Below are positions 19,507 through 29,011 of a stretch of DNA of 64,000 bases, piece by piece; positions within the stretch are counted from its first letter, which is position 1; each line of letters begins with the position of its first letter. The notes under the pieces were generated by a model, which saw only the letters and a program-made list of their open reading frames with translations, did no database searches and was not told the DNA's origin. The DNA comes from Lodderomyces elongisporus (taxonomy: Eukaryota; Ascomycota; Pichiomycetes; Serinales; Debaryomycetaceae): the NCBI RefSeq assembly GCF_030384665.1, contig NC_083674.1, forward strand, positions 372,001 through 436,000. Direction: 5' to 3'. The position numbers were made by a program, and so were the translations under genes.

Positions 19507-21126
19507 ATGAGTCAGAATAACAATAATTATTACCCACCTCCAAATTACCCACCATCGGGACAACCAGAGTATGGATCACACAACCAACAGCAGACTTATG
19601 GTTATGGAGGCGGTGGCAGCGGCGCTGCACACCACAACCAGAATCAAGATGGTACATACTATGTCAACCCAGATTTGGAAAACATGAAGAATGAAAAACC
19701 TCAACCATCGCAAAACTTTGATGAGAGTTTCAAGATTGAAAAACCAAGGTTCAATGATTGGCCATTTGCAATCTTTTTTTTGCTAACCGTTGCAGGGTTC
19801 ATTGCAGTAGCAGGAATCACCGTAAATGCATTGAGAGCCACCTATGGAGATCAAGGAAGCGGCATTTACAACAGCTCCGACTCATTCACAATGAATAGAA
19901 ATACCGTCATCTTGTTTGCATTTGTTTTGGTACTCTCCATTGTTATGTCCGCATTGGGTATGATGTTTATTCGAGCATTTGCCAAAACATTTATCTACGT
20001 TGCTTGCATCTTGAATGTCGTGTTATCCATTGGTACTGCAATTTTCTACTTTGTTGAGCACTACTACAGTGCAGCAATTGTTTTTTTGATTTTTGGGTTA
20101 TTTGCTGCCTTTTGTTACTGGAGAGCACGCAGTAGAATCCCACTCAGTGCAACAATCTTGAGGATTGTGATTGATGTAATGAAACAATATCCCTCAACAT
20201 TAGTCACGTCGTTTTTTGGCCTTGTGATTAGTGCAGGCTTTGGAGCATTGTTTAGTGTTGTTATTATCGGAACATATGTGAAATTCAAACCCAATGCCGA
20301 CAATACTGGTTGTGAAGTTGGTGGAGGTTCGTGTAGCCAAGCCAAGTTGGTTGGTGTATTGGTGTTTGTATTCTTTGCTGGATACTACATCTCGGAAGTG
20401 ATCAAGAATGTTATTCATGTTACCATCTCAGGTATTTACGGTACCTGGTACTATTTAGCCAACTCAGACCAAGGTGCTCCAAAACACCCCGCGTTATCGT
20501 CATTGAAAAGAGCCATGACCTATTGTTTTGGCTCCATTTGTTTTGGTTCGTTGATTGTTACCATTATACAATTGATCAAACAACTTCTCAACATTGTTGC
20601 CTCTCAATTTGTTGACAGTTGGGGCGGACAATGTGCCATGCTCATTGTTAACTTTATCATGAGTTTCATCAACTGGTTGGTGCAATACTTTAACAAGTAT
20701 GCATACTCATATGTCGGTCTTTACGGTAAGTCCTACATCAGGTCAGCAAAGGATACATTTGACTTGTTTAGATTCAAAGGTATGGATGCATTGGTCAATG
20801 ATATGTTTATCAACAATGCATTGCATTTTTACTCATTGTTTGTGGCTTACTTATCTTCGCTTTTGGCATACTTGTATTTGAAATTCACCAAGCCTGGCTA
20901 CAATGACGATGGTAACTATTATGCCCCCGTTGTTGCATTCACTTTCTTGATCTCAATGCAGATTTGTAACATTACCTTGAGTGTTATCCAATCTGGTGTG
21001 GCTACCTTTTTTGTTTGTTTGGCCAAGGATCCAGAAGTGTTGCAAATGTCTCAAAGAGATGAACTATTCAACGAGATTCAAAAGAACTACCCACAAGTAT
21101 ACCAAAAGATCACCACTGATCATTAA
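19507..21126 (+). CDS. PNS1: Pns1-like choline-transporter-like (CTL/SLC44 family) membrane protein
   Basis: 539 residues from the ATG at 19507; the frame is open further upstream but that part is T-rich and lacks an ATG. The N terminus is a cytosolic Pro/Tyr/Gln/Asn-rich tail (YYPPPNYPPSGQPEYG). About ten membrane segments follow, with family motifs such as GIYGTWYYL, FGSICFGSLIVTIIQLI and the C-terminal block KYAYSYVGLYGKSYIRSAKDTF. Length matches S. cerevisiae Pns1 closely. The CTL family is known for choline transport in animals; yeast Pns1 has no settled role in choline uptake, so the substrate is left open. Likely at the plasma membrane. Confidence 0.9.
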   Translation: MSQNNNNYYPPPNYPPSGQPEYGSHNQQQTYGYGGGGSGAAHHNQNQDGTYYVNPDLENMKNEKPQPSQNFDESFKIEKPRFNDWPFAIFFLLTVAGFIAVAGITVNALRATYGDQGSGIYNSSDSFTMNRNTVILFAFVLVLSIVMSALGMMFIRAFAKTFIYVACILNVVLSIGTAIFYFVEHYYSAAIVFLIFGLFAAFCYWRARSRIPLSATILRIVIDVMKQYPSTLVTSFFGLVISAGFGALFSVVIIGTYVKFKPNADNTGCEVGGGSCSQAKLVGVLVFVFFAGYYISEVIKNVIHVTISGIYGTWYYLANSDQGAPKHPALSSLKRAMTYCFGSICFGSLIVTIIQLIKQLLNIVASQFVDSWGGQCAMLIVNFIMSFINWLVQYFNKYAYSYVGLYGKSYIRSAKDTFDLFRFKGMDALVNDMFINNALHFYSLFVAYLSSLLAYLYLKFTKPGYNDDGNYYAPVVAFTFLISMQICNITLSVIQSGVATFFVCLAKDPEVLQMSQRDELFNEIQKNYPQVYQKITTDH

Positions 21127-21796
21127 AGAGTAGGCCCTCGAATACCATTTGATTGGTGACTCGGAATTAATTAATAGTACTTTTTGTTTAATAGTAATAA
21201 TAATAATACTAATAATACTAATAATAACAATGATGATAATAGAAATTAAAGAATTGTAAAATCTTGATACCAAAAAGAAGAAAAAAAAATTAGAAGATGA
21301 CCAGAGAAACTTGAAAGATATATAATCATGAAACATATAAAAAGACAAAAAAAGTCCCATTTTTATGGATACTCTAGTGGTATAAAGGTGGTCTGTGTAT
21401 ACATCTTGGTTTGACTATTATATACATTCATAGATACATATATATGTATATACACACTTTTCAAAAAATGGCAAAAGAAGTAAAGAAAAGCCGCTAAAAT
21501 TGGTCCTCTATCATATAATATTGATACTCGCGGAATATTTCTTTCGGGGGAAAAGAGAGAAGAAACGGAGATTTCGCCAACTCTCCTTCAACTACATTGT
21601 AAGAGAAATTAAACTAACATTGACACATCATTTCGACACAATCTTATTATCTTTTTTCCAATATCCAATATCCAATATCCATTTTTCATTTTCATTTTCA
21701 TTTTCATTTTCTTTTTCATTTTCTTTTTTTCAGTGTGTTATTTGTTTGCTTCTTGTGCTTTCGTTTATCAATAATACTTTTTATATCCACAGAAAA
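21127..21796. promoter_or_regulatory. VPS29 upstream region
   Basis: 670 bp between PNS1 and VPS29. Near 21681-21730 TTTTCA units are repeated in tandem. The frame in line with VPS29 is open back to about 21500, but the sequence is compositionally unlike Vps29's N terminus. GTAAGAG at about 21599 and CAG at about 21734 could bound a 5' UTR intron; this is speculative. Confidence 0.45.
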
Positions 21797-22942
21797 ATGC
21801 TTACACTTGCTTTAGGCGACCTTTACATTCCCGAAAGGGCCATTGATATTCCATCGAAATTCAAGAAACTACTCAGCCCAAATCCACAAAACTATCCTAC
21901 AAACTCCAAGATTTCGAAAGTTGTATGTTTGGGTAACATCACCAACTCGCCTTCAACTCTCCGATTTCTTCATGATATTTCACCACACTTTCAACTCGTC
22001 AATGGTGAATTTGATGATCCAGTTGTGGTATCACAACAACTCGATTTGATTATTGAGTCTCATCAATTGAAAAATAGTCGACGAGACACAACAGCTACGA
22101 AGACGAAAATCCCAATGTATACAAAAATTGTACATGATGATTTAAAAATAGGGTTCACCAACGGGTACCAGATTATGCCACGCGGCGATCCATTGCAATT
22201 GAGTGCATTGGCAAGGGAAATGGATGTCGATATATTGGTCTGGGGTGGAACACATAAGGTTGAAGCGTATGTGTTGGACAACAAGTTTTTTATCAATCCA
22301 GGAAGTATTACCGGCGCGTTTAGCTTTGATTGGCCAGAACAGGAAGAGGAAGAGGAAGAGGAGGAAGGTGAAGGAGAAGTTGATGTGGATAACACTAGTG
22401 CGAATGAGTTGGCAGATAAGGAAGATAGAGAAAACATCACGAAAAAGACGAATGATGATGAGGAAACAAAAGAGGCCAATAATGAAACGGGTATTCAAAT
22501 TGACAAAGACCAGGAAAAAGAACAAAATGTCAAAAAGGATGACCCTGAAGTGAAGGTTGAAGCGTCTAATGGATCGCAAGACAATTTGGATAAGGCCGAA
22601 AAAGGATCTGATGAGAAAAGTGTAGAAGAGGAAGAAAAAGATGAAAAGGAAGAAAAAGAAGAAAAGGAGGAAAAGGAGAACACCGAGAAGCCACTTGCTG
22701 AGAAATTAGCAGACATTCAAGAGGCAGACAGAAAGGCCAAGGAGCAACAGCAGCAAGAACAGTATCAAAAGGCCAAAGAGTCGGAGATGTTTAAAAGAAC
22801 TCTACATCAAGTCACGGAGCTGAATACATCAATTCCATCTTTTGTCTTACTCGATAGTCATGGCTCAACATGCATTTTATACATATACACCTTATTCGAC
22901 AACAAAGTCAAGGTCGATAAAGTAACATATACAAAAGAATAA
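21797..22942 (+). CDS. VPS29: Vps29-like retromer subunit
   Basis: 381 residues from the ATG at 21797, chosen because MLTLALGDLYIPERA matches the start of yeast Vps29. The fold is that of a calcineurin-like phosphoesterase with degenerate metal sites (GDLYIPER, LGNIT, VNGEFDD, FTNGYQI, GGTHKVEAY, NPGSITGAF). The C terminus (FVLLDSHGSTCILYIYTLFDNKVKVDKVTYTKE region) closes the domain. Vps29 with Vps35 and Vps26 forms the retromer core that returns sorting receptors from endosomes to the Golgi. Between the two halves lies a ~150-residue Glu/Lys/Asp-rich insert (about 22345-22790). S. cerevisiae Vps29 has an insert at the same place but it is shorter. Confidence 0.92.
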   Translation: MLTLALGDLYIPERAIDIPSKFKKLLSPNPQNYPTNSKISKVVCLGNITNSPSTLRFLHDISPHFQLVNGEFDDPVVVSQQLDLIIESHQLKNSRRDTTATKTKIPMYTKIVHDDLKIGFTNGYQIMPRGDPLQLSALAREMDVDILVWGGTHKVEAYVLDNKFFINPGSITGAFSFDWPEQEEEEEEEEGEGEVDVDNTSANELADKEDRENITKKTNDDEETKEANNETGIQIDKDQEKEQNVKKDDPEVKVEASNGSQDNLDKAEKGSDEKSVEEEEKDEKEEKEEKEEKENTEKPLAEKLADIQEADRKAKEQQQQEQYQKAKESEMFKRTLHQVTELNTSIPSFVLLDSHGSTCILYIYTLFDNKVKVDKVTYTKE

Positions 22943-23088
22943 TACAATAAACAAAATGAACAAATTTTAACAGATGTCAGAGTTTCAAATCGTTTCTCTC
23001 TCTCTCTCTCTCTTTACTTCTCTTCACCTCTCTTTACATCACTTAAGTATTCGTTTATTTGATTTTACTTTACTTTCTTTTCATTTAT

Positions 23089-23814
23089 CTAGGCTTGAAC
23101 TGAAGAATAATGCAAAACAAATTCTTTTCTAATCTTTTCCCAGTTATGGGGGTCAAAAAAGATGTACACACCTTTTTCCACATCTTGTCCAATTAATACA
23201 GGTTCCACATTACTATCCTTGGTTAACCATACTTGAATATCCTTGTGATACCTCCAATTTCGCGCAACTAGTTCCCTTGCCGCATATTCTTGCAATGTAT
23301 CCCTCGGTTTCATATAAAATATATAAAATAATGTTTCATCAGTCAAGCTCTGTATCTTTTGGTCTATTGGACCGGGGTTCTTACCTTTTGCAAGCAATGA
23401 CGAGTTCTGCAAGGCTTTAGGGATATGGAAATATGGTTCGACTTCCAGTCGTGACGTTTCTGACCATGGCGAGGCTAAGTTCTTGAGAATTTCCAGGTTG
23501 GCACTGAGATCAAGTCCACATTTGCTTATATCTTGGCCCAAAGCGTAGTTGGTATACTCAGATTGATCCATTCGGACAAGGGAAGAAAGTCCTCGAAGTC
23601 CATACTTGCCCAAACTATCGTCGTCCTTATTGATGGGGTTGGAGGATGAGGACGATGAAGAAGTAGTAGTATTAGTAGTAGTGTTGGCGGTGGTGGTGGG
23701 CAAGTCTGTTGACGGTAGTTGCAGTTTTGGGTGCTGATTCTGTGAATTCAAGCTCGCCGTAGCAGGATGTGCAGCAGCAGTTGTGGCAGTCGTCGTTATC
23801 GTGGAAGATACCAT
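23089..23814 (-). CDS. CDC36: Cdc36/Not2, subunit of the Ccr4-Not complex
   Basis: 241 residues. The C-terminal ~140 residues form the NOT2/3/5 domain (IQSLTDETLFYIFYMKPRDTLQ, AARELVARNWRYHKDIQVWL, EKGVYIFFDPHNWEKI). YGLRGLSSLVRM and a Leu-rich segment precede it, as in Not2 proteins that bind Not1. The complex deadenylates mRNA and also regulates transcription. The first ~60 residues are a Thr/Ala/Ser low-complexity extension not found in the 191-residue S. cerevisiae protein. A separate 97-codon frame ends one base before this ATG (see 23816-24109). Confidence 0.9.
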   Translation of the reverse strand: MVSSTITTTATTAAAHPATASLNSQNQHPKLQLPSTDLPTTTANTTTNTTTSSSSSSSNPINKDDDSLGKYGLRGLSSLVRMDQSEYTNYALGQDISKCGLDLSANLEILKNLASPWSETSRLEVEPYFHIPKALQNSSLLAKGKNPGPIDQKIQSLTDETLFYIFYMKPRDTLQEYAARELVARNWRYHKDIQVWLTKDSNVEPVLIGQDVEKGVYIFFDPHNWEKIRKEFVLHYSSVQA

Positions 23815-24136
23815 ATTACAAGTTTGGAGCTATTAGTATCTGGTCTTCGTTGTCAATGTCTAATTCTATTCGATTTGTTCGTGGTAGTTTTTTCTCTATA
23901 ATTTTTATTTTTCTTTCTACATTAGATTTTTTTTTTCTTCTCCCGACCTTTTCTACGCTTTGGTTCCAAATTTGTGCGGCATGAGGGGAATTTTTTAATA
24001 GCATCGGAGCAACTATTTTGCAGCTCTTCTCCACAACAACAACAACAACAACAACTACAGGAAGAAGAACATCCTCATCATCACTATCACTGCCCTCAAC
24101 AGTTGTCATTTTTAGTAAAGTTTCAACATCTTGGTA
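23815..24136. promoter_or_regulatory. Divergent CDC36/FAP7 promoter
   Basis: 322 bp separate the two start codons, so both genes must use this region. It holds a CAACAACAACAA run near 24027-24053. Confidence 0.6.
23816..24109 (-). CDS. Possible 97-codon ORF directly upstream of CDC36 (uncertain)
   Basis: This minus-strand frame ends with TAA at 23816-23818, one base before the CDC36 ATG. It starts MTTVEGSDSDDEDVL, then a poly-Val stretch from a GTT repeat, then a basic part (KVGRRKKKSNVERKIKIIEKK) and a less repetitive end (LPRTNRIELDIDNED). I do not recognise it. It could be an upstream ORF on the CDC36 mRNA, a small independent gene, or chance coding in a 322-bp promoter. Confidence 0.25.
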   Translation of the reverse strand: MTTVEGSDSDDEDVLLPVVVVVVVVVEKSCKIVAPMLLKNSPHAAQIWNQSVEKVGRRKKKSNVERKIKIIEKKLPRTNRIELDIDNEDQILIAPNL

Positions 24137-25015
24137 ATGTCAACTCCACGCAGGTATTCTCCAAATATAATAGTTACAGGTACGCCAGGGTGTGGTAAGT
24201 CTTCGCACTCGCAGTGTCTTGTTGACCAACTTAACCAAACCTTGTTTCAAGAGGGTACTGTGTATCATTTCAAGCACTTCAATATTAGTGAGGTTGCAAA
24301 AGAGCGCGATTGTATTGAGTCTTATGATAAAAAAAGAGATACCCATGTGGTGAATGAAGACAAGTTGCTTGACTCTTTAGAACCGGATTTACGATCAGGT
24401 GGTGTTATTGTTGATTGGCATTGTTGTGACATTTTCCCCGAAAGACTCATTGACTTGGTAATTGTGTTGAAGACAGACAATTCCAAATTATATGATCGAT
24501 TACAGAAGCGTAATTATAAGGAATCCAAAATACAGGAGAATTTGGACTGTGAAATTATGCAGGTGATTTTAGGCGAAGCAAGAGATGCATATATTCCAGA
24601 GATTGTTATTGAATTGGAGAGTGATACTGCCGAACAGATGGACGAGAATGTGGATAGGATTACAAGCTGGGTCAAGAACTGGATTCAAGATCATCCCAAG
24701 GGTGTGACTAACGAGTTAGAAGATGGTGCTCATAGTGATAAATCAGAAGAAGAAGAAAAAGGAGAATATTCCGACGAAAGTTTTGATTCCGATGATGCCG
24801 ATGAAGATGAAAGTGAGAGTGAAGAAGATGAAGAAAACAATTCAGATGCAGCATTCAATACAGACAATGAAGATCCTGCAAATGTAGAAGATGGATTAAA
24901 TGATGATGAAAAGACAACACTCGAACAAGAAGAGCAAGATCAAGAGCAGGCAAGAGAAGAGGGAGAAGAAGCCACTAACGAAGAAATGGAACACACTGAA
25001 GACATTGCACAATAG
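24137..25015 (+). CDS. FAP7: Fap7/AK6-like adenylate kinase-type NTPase for 18S rRNA maturation
   Basis: 292 residues from the ATG at 24137 (two codons inside a TTG-led frame). The P-loop IIVTGTPGCGKSS lies at residues 11-23 and the family signature VDWHCCDIFPERLIDLVIVL follows. Fap7/hCINAP acts in the late cleavage of 20S pre-rRNA with Rps14. The enzyme core ends around residue 190. The remaining ~100 residues are an Asp/Glu-rich tail that S. cerevisiae Fap7 (197 residues) lacks. It shares a divergent promoter with CDC36. Confidence 0.9.
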   Translation: MSTPRRYSPNIIVTGTPGCGKSSHSQCLVDQLNQTLFQEGTVYHFKHFNISEVAKERDCIESYDKKRDTHVVNEDKLLDSLEPDLRSGGVIVDWHCCDIFPERLIDLVIVLKTDNSKLYDRLQKRNYKESKIQENLDCEIMQVILGEARDAYIPEIVIELESDTAEQMDENVDRITSWVKNWIQDHPKGVTNELEDGAHSDKSEEEEKGEYSDESFDSDDADEDESESEEDEENNSDAAFNTDNEDPANVEDGLNDDEKTTLEQEEQDQEQAREEGEEATNEEMEHTEDIAQ

Positions 25016-25680
25016 AAGTGGATACAGCAATGAATGCTATTGAAATCAAATATCCTAGAGTTTGGCCCGACATTTTTGTTCAGATTAGAAAGAAGTTCTT
25101 TATTCATTTTCCCCATTTTGTTTTCCTCTAGTCTTTGTTCAATGGTGTATATAAAAAGAACCAACACCCTTTTACGTTCTATAAATTTTGAATTAATATG
25201 TACATATATATATATATATATATATATAGACTAAGCTTTTAATAGAATTAATCTAGTTTGTATTTTCATTTTATTTGCTCTTCCACCTTCTTCAAAGAGG
25301 TTTAGATAAACATTAATAGAGACATATGCTACTAAGTTTATAGTTGTTTTTGATTTTCTTTTGGCGTAAGAAAAAAATGGGAAACGGCAGATTAAAGAAT
25401 GAAACGATAAAGATGACCTAAACAAATAGAATGTTTCGTACTACACGCAGTTTACACCAAGAGCAATTCTAAATCGTAACATAAATTGTATTAAATATTC
25501 GTATCTGGCATCAATTATAAAAGGTATAGGAAGAAATAAAATAAGCTAAAAAGGAAGAAAGATGGTAAAGCAAAAGCCAGAGGGGATTGGGATGGGGGTT
25601 GGGATGGTGGAGAAGAGCGAGAGGGAGGTGGGGTCATTAAAAAAGAACATAAAAGTTTAATTTTTGTTTTGGTTCTGTTC
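25016..25680. other. Convergent intergenic region between FAP7 and HMX1
   Basis: 665 bp with a (TA)n tract near 25203-25228 and a purine-rich stretch near 25585-25635. No gene seen. Confidence 0.6.
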
Positions 25681-26592
25681 CTAAAGGCTTCTAAAAAGCA
25701 CTCTTTGGACATAAAACAAAATCAAGATGACCAACAACCCTATTACACCATAGTACCCTTTTGTCACTGCATAGTATGTCCACGATCCTTGAATCTTTGC
25801 CAAGTTATGGTTCTCCAATTCATGTAAACATTTTGCATTTTGTTCAAAGATGAATTTCGACTCCTCGATAATCTCTTGTTTCTGTTCCTCAGTGAGTCCG
25901 TTTCTTGTGACAAGTTCATAATCTCTCTTATAAATAACGCGCAACAAGTTTTCATCAGCAACGTCAAATGTAAAGAAATTGGTTCCCAATTTAACGATTT
26001 CCTCGTGGGAAAGACCATCTTTTCTTGGGTACATTCCTGTAGCCTTGGCAAATGAAGATCTCATAATTCTGCCACCTGCAAAAAGCGCCAAATACATCAC
26101 ATGCAAGTAAGCAAACAAAAGGTATGGTTTTTCAGCGGTTACTTGTTTGATGTGGTTGGCAAATTTAATCTGTTCAATCATCATTGGGTCGACAAACTTG
26201 CTCTTGTCGTCATTATAAAAGAACAAAAGGTCTTGTTCTGCCTTTTCTTTTCTAGCAATTTCTGGCTTCCATACCTGCGAAAGCATCTTGGACCATTCCG
26301 AGTCGGGGTATGTGTCCAATTGGTGGTGCAAACTAGTTTCAATACTGGCAAACACATGGTAAAAAGCTTGCAATCCTTGACGGAAAACTTTATAGTTGCG
26401 CAAGGCAATGGCCAATTTCAAGGTGACCAACTTGTCGACTTTATCGTGCAATGATCTTGTCTCTGTATTAATTCTGTTTGCCAAAGCTCCAACATCAGTT
26501 TTGCTGGGGATGATTTCTTTTTGGCTGAGCTTTGTTGTAGCTCCAGCGACATAGACTGGAGCCTCTGTAGCTATACTTGTGGTAGAAGCCAT
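25681..26592 (-). CDS. HMX1: Heme oxygenase
   Basis: 303 residues from the ATG at 26592 (MASTTSIATE); an ATG 20 codons upstream is possible but less conserved-looking. NRINTETRSLHDKVDKL carries the expected proximal heme-ligand His (residue 49). YLLFAYLHVMYLALFAGGRIM is the distal-helix region with its Gly-rich turn. A C-terminal hydrophobic helix (GVIGLLVILILFYVQRVLF) anchors it in the ER membrane, as for yeast Hmx1. The reaction splits heme to biliverdin, iron and CO, freeing iron. Confidence 0.93.
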   Translation of the reverse strand: MASTTSIATEAPVYVAGATTKLSQKEIIPSKTDVGALANRINTETRSLHDKVDKLVTLKLAIALRNYKVFRQGLQAFYHVFASIETSLHHQLDTYPDSEWSKMLSQVWKPEIARKEKAEQDLLFFYNDDKSKFVDPMMIEQIKFANHIKQVTAEKPYLLFAYLHVMYLALFAGGRIMRSSFAKATGMYPRKDGLSHEEIVKLGTNFFTFDVADENLLRVIYKRDYELVTRNGLTEEQKQEIIEESKFIFEQNAKCLHELENHNLAKIQGSWTYYAVTKGYYGVIGLLVILILFYVQRVLFRSL

Positions 26593-27360
26593 TATTGTGT
26601 AACTGGTTATGTTTGAACTATAGGAATATTTAAAGTATGAGTCTTTTATCAAATAACAAAACGATAAAAGAAGATAAAAAGGAGATAGAAAAAAAAAAAC
26701 TCGTTGATGATGATAAATAACCTAGATAGAGATAGCAGGGAGGAAAAATGTGGGAAAATATGGTTATATATATATATATACACACACATCTATATATAGT
26801 GTGTGCACTATTTTTTTTATTATTCTTTTGTAAAATATTCATCTCGCAGTTATCGGGTTTCAACATCAATTTTTTCTTTATATATATATTTTCTGTTGGA
26901 TTCTTTGCTCCTTTTTTTTTTTTTTTTTTTTTTTCTTTTTAGCTACTAACTATGGAAAGTGCGCTACTTTGTCTTTGTATCCACAATTACGAAATTTTTG
27001 ATTTTCCAGGAACACGAGCAGACGACACATGTTACCATCATCACAATAGTACTCGCAACCACAGCCTCCATGTCAAAAATACTCACTTCCCCTTTATACA
27101 TGTCCTTCAGCTACAAACCACACAAAACAGTTGTAAATAATCAAAAGGAAAAGAACTAAATATTGTTTTTTTCTTTTTCTTTTTGTTTTTTTTTTCTTTT
27201 GAGAAGAGTGGTATGTGTGAGTTTTGAAGAATAGGAACTTGGTGTATACAGACTGAGCTTGAACTTTGCAACATCAGATGCTTTTCCTAAACGTGGCCCG
27301 ATGTTCGCGCTCTATGTTTTAAACTCAGTCTCAATCTCTTGGGGCGGGTGTACGTGTATG

Positions 27361-27400
27361 AGTGTGTACAAGTGTGTACAAGTGTGTACAAGTGTGTACG
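27361..27400 (+). repeat. Four 10-bp tandem units (AGTGTGTACA)
   Basis: Three exact AGTGTGTACA units and a fourth ending in G, preceded by GGGTGTACGTGTATG. The GGTGTACG core resembles the junction of Candida telomere repeats that Rap1 binds; this link is an inference. Confidence 0.7.
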
Positions 27401-28630
27401 TGTTTGCAACACTTTAGGCTACAACTTCTAATCTCAAGCTGTTTATTGTATTTATCGGTGATAAGAAACTTGAGAGCATTTTGTGGAAGCGCCAGGGCAG
27501 GTGGAAGCTGAGAGAATTGTCAAACAAAAAGAAATAAAATAAAATAAAAAAAAATAAAGAGAAAAGAAAGAAAGAAAATACCGCGTAGCCTTAACAGATT
27601 ATAATTTCATCTGGTCACGTGATGTAAAATTTATAATATGTTCTTCTCTTTCACCTCTATTCCGTTGAATGCTTTGGTGGTTCCTTACATATACTCTAAG
27701 TTTAAAACAGTAAATAGATAGTAATACTTGAACAAAATGGGCCAGTGCTAATAACGATTGCTTGATTTCGCCAAAGTTAGTGTGTTATTTTCTCTGTTTT
27801 CGATTTCATTTTTGTTTCTCTTTCTCTTTCTGTTTCTTTCATTTTTCTTTAATTTGTTGTTGTTGTTGTTGTTGTTGTTGTTATTGTTGTTGTTATTGTT
27901 GTTGTTATTGTTGTTGTTATTGTTGTTGTGCTTTTATCAAGAAATAGTGTAACATTGTTTGCAGCTTTACTTTTCCTTTTTTCGGTCATTGCTATTACCA
28001 ATACATTGAGTCTTAAACTTTTAATGTTGTTTCATCTTATCTAGACTATCATTAGTTTCTGATAAGATCAGCCTTACATGTAGATTCCAATAAGCGCATA
28101 AACACATAACAAATTTTTTTTTTGAATATACTGCAACGCATTCAACAACATTCTCCTTAAAAAAGTGTCTGGCTGCCGTGGTTAGAAGAATGACAATTAT
28201 TGTAGACTCGCATATATTTGGAATTTAAAAGTTCAAAGAGAATCGTTATCTGCAATCCTTGTTTACTCTCTATTTTTCCATGAACTATCCAATTCATTGA
28301 TCATTTGATCCTTTCTATAGAATGCATTGTGTCAAGGCAATAATGTCACATAGTCACATAGTCACATGGAAATACACTTGTTTTCAACCATAGGACACTG
28401 CAACTTGGAAACAAAAAAAAAAAAAAAGTAATGACACGCCTTCGGAGTAGTATGAACTTATCGGATACGGGACTTTTGTCCAAATTAAACACAAGTTAAC
28501 AATATCCATAGTTTCTCTCCATTCGTCCAAGTCTTTTTACAATTTTCGATAGTCATAATGGAAATCAAACCTCATTTGTAAAATTTACAATAATAGTTTC
28601 AATCCTTCAACTCCGCCACTTCATGCTTCT

Positions 28631-28656
28631 CTTTGTAACGTGATGACGCTACAAAG
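28631..28656. promoter_or_regulatory. Near-perfect 26-bp palindrome (possible dimer-binding site)
   Basis: Half-site CTTTGTAACGT (28631-28641), spacer GATG, half-site ACGCTACAAAG (28646-28656). Ten of eleven positions pair. It lies 356 bp upstream of the Cdc13-like gene. Factor unknown. Confidence 0.4.
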
Positions 28657-29011
28657 AAATAATTAACGGGTTGGAAGGGGGGAGGCCATTGCGGAAATAA
28701 GGAGGTGAAAGAAGCAGAATCAAATGAAGAGTAAGATGACTCTGACAAAAAGTATCACTATATACACTACAAATATCGCTGTTGGTACCACCATTGGTAT
28801 TATTGGTATTACTGGTATTATTGGTATTATTATCAGTAGCACTCTTGCTGCTGCTGTATTTGCGTCGGAAGAAAATAGTTTGTCAATGCGCATTTGCTGA
28901 AACACGTAAAATGCGTTAGTTAACTTCCTTCCTTCCCCCTTCTTTATAATTTTATTTGTTTGTTCACTTAGCTTTCAATGCGGTATCCTCTAGTAATTTC
29001 TACTCCTCTAA

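Larger units (their letters stand above)
26593..29011. promoter_or_regulatory. 2.4-kb intergenic region between HMX1 and the Cdc13-like gene
   Basis: Both flanking genes are read away from here, so it holds both promoters. Seen within it are (TA)n/(CA)n near 26765-26800, four 10-bp AGTGTGTACA-type units at 27361-27400, a perfect GTCACGTGA (Cbf1-type) site near 27615, a (TTG/TTA)n tract at about 27856-27930, and a near-perfect 26-bp palindrome at 28631-28656. Longer frames are repeat translations. No gene seen. Confidence 0.55.

Noticed and set aside
21500..21796. 99-codon N-terminal extension of VPS29
   Set aside because: It encodes Phe/Ser repeats from TTTTCA units, and the conserved Vps29 start coincides with the ATG at 21797.
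27758..27952. Open frames with poly-Leu or poly-Cys on the plus strand
   Set aside because: They are translations of a TTG/TTA trinucleotide repeat and T-rich DNA, with no conserved sequence.
28673..28696. GGGGGGAGGCCATTGCGG resembling the tract after pol in the intact element
   Set aside because: Only about 12 bases agree with 17541 onward and no LTR or pol sequence lies near; probably chance.
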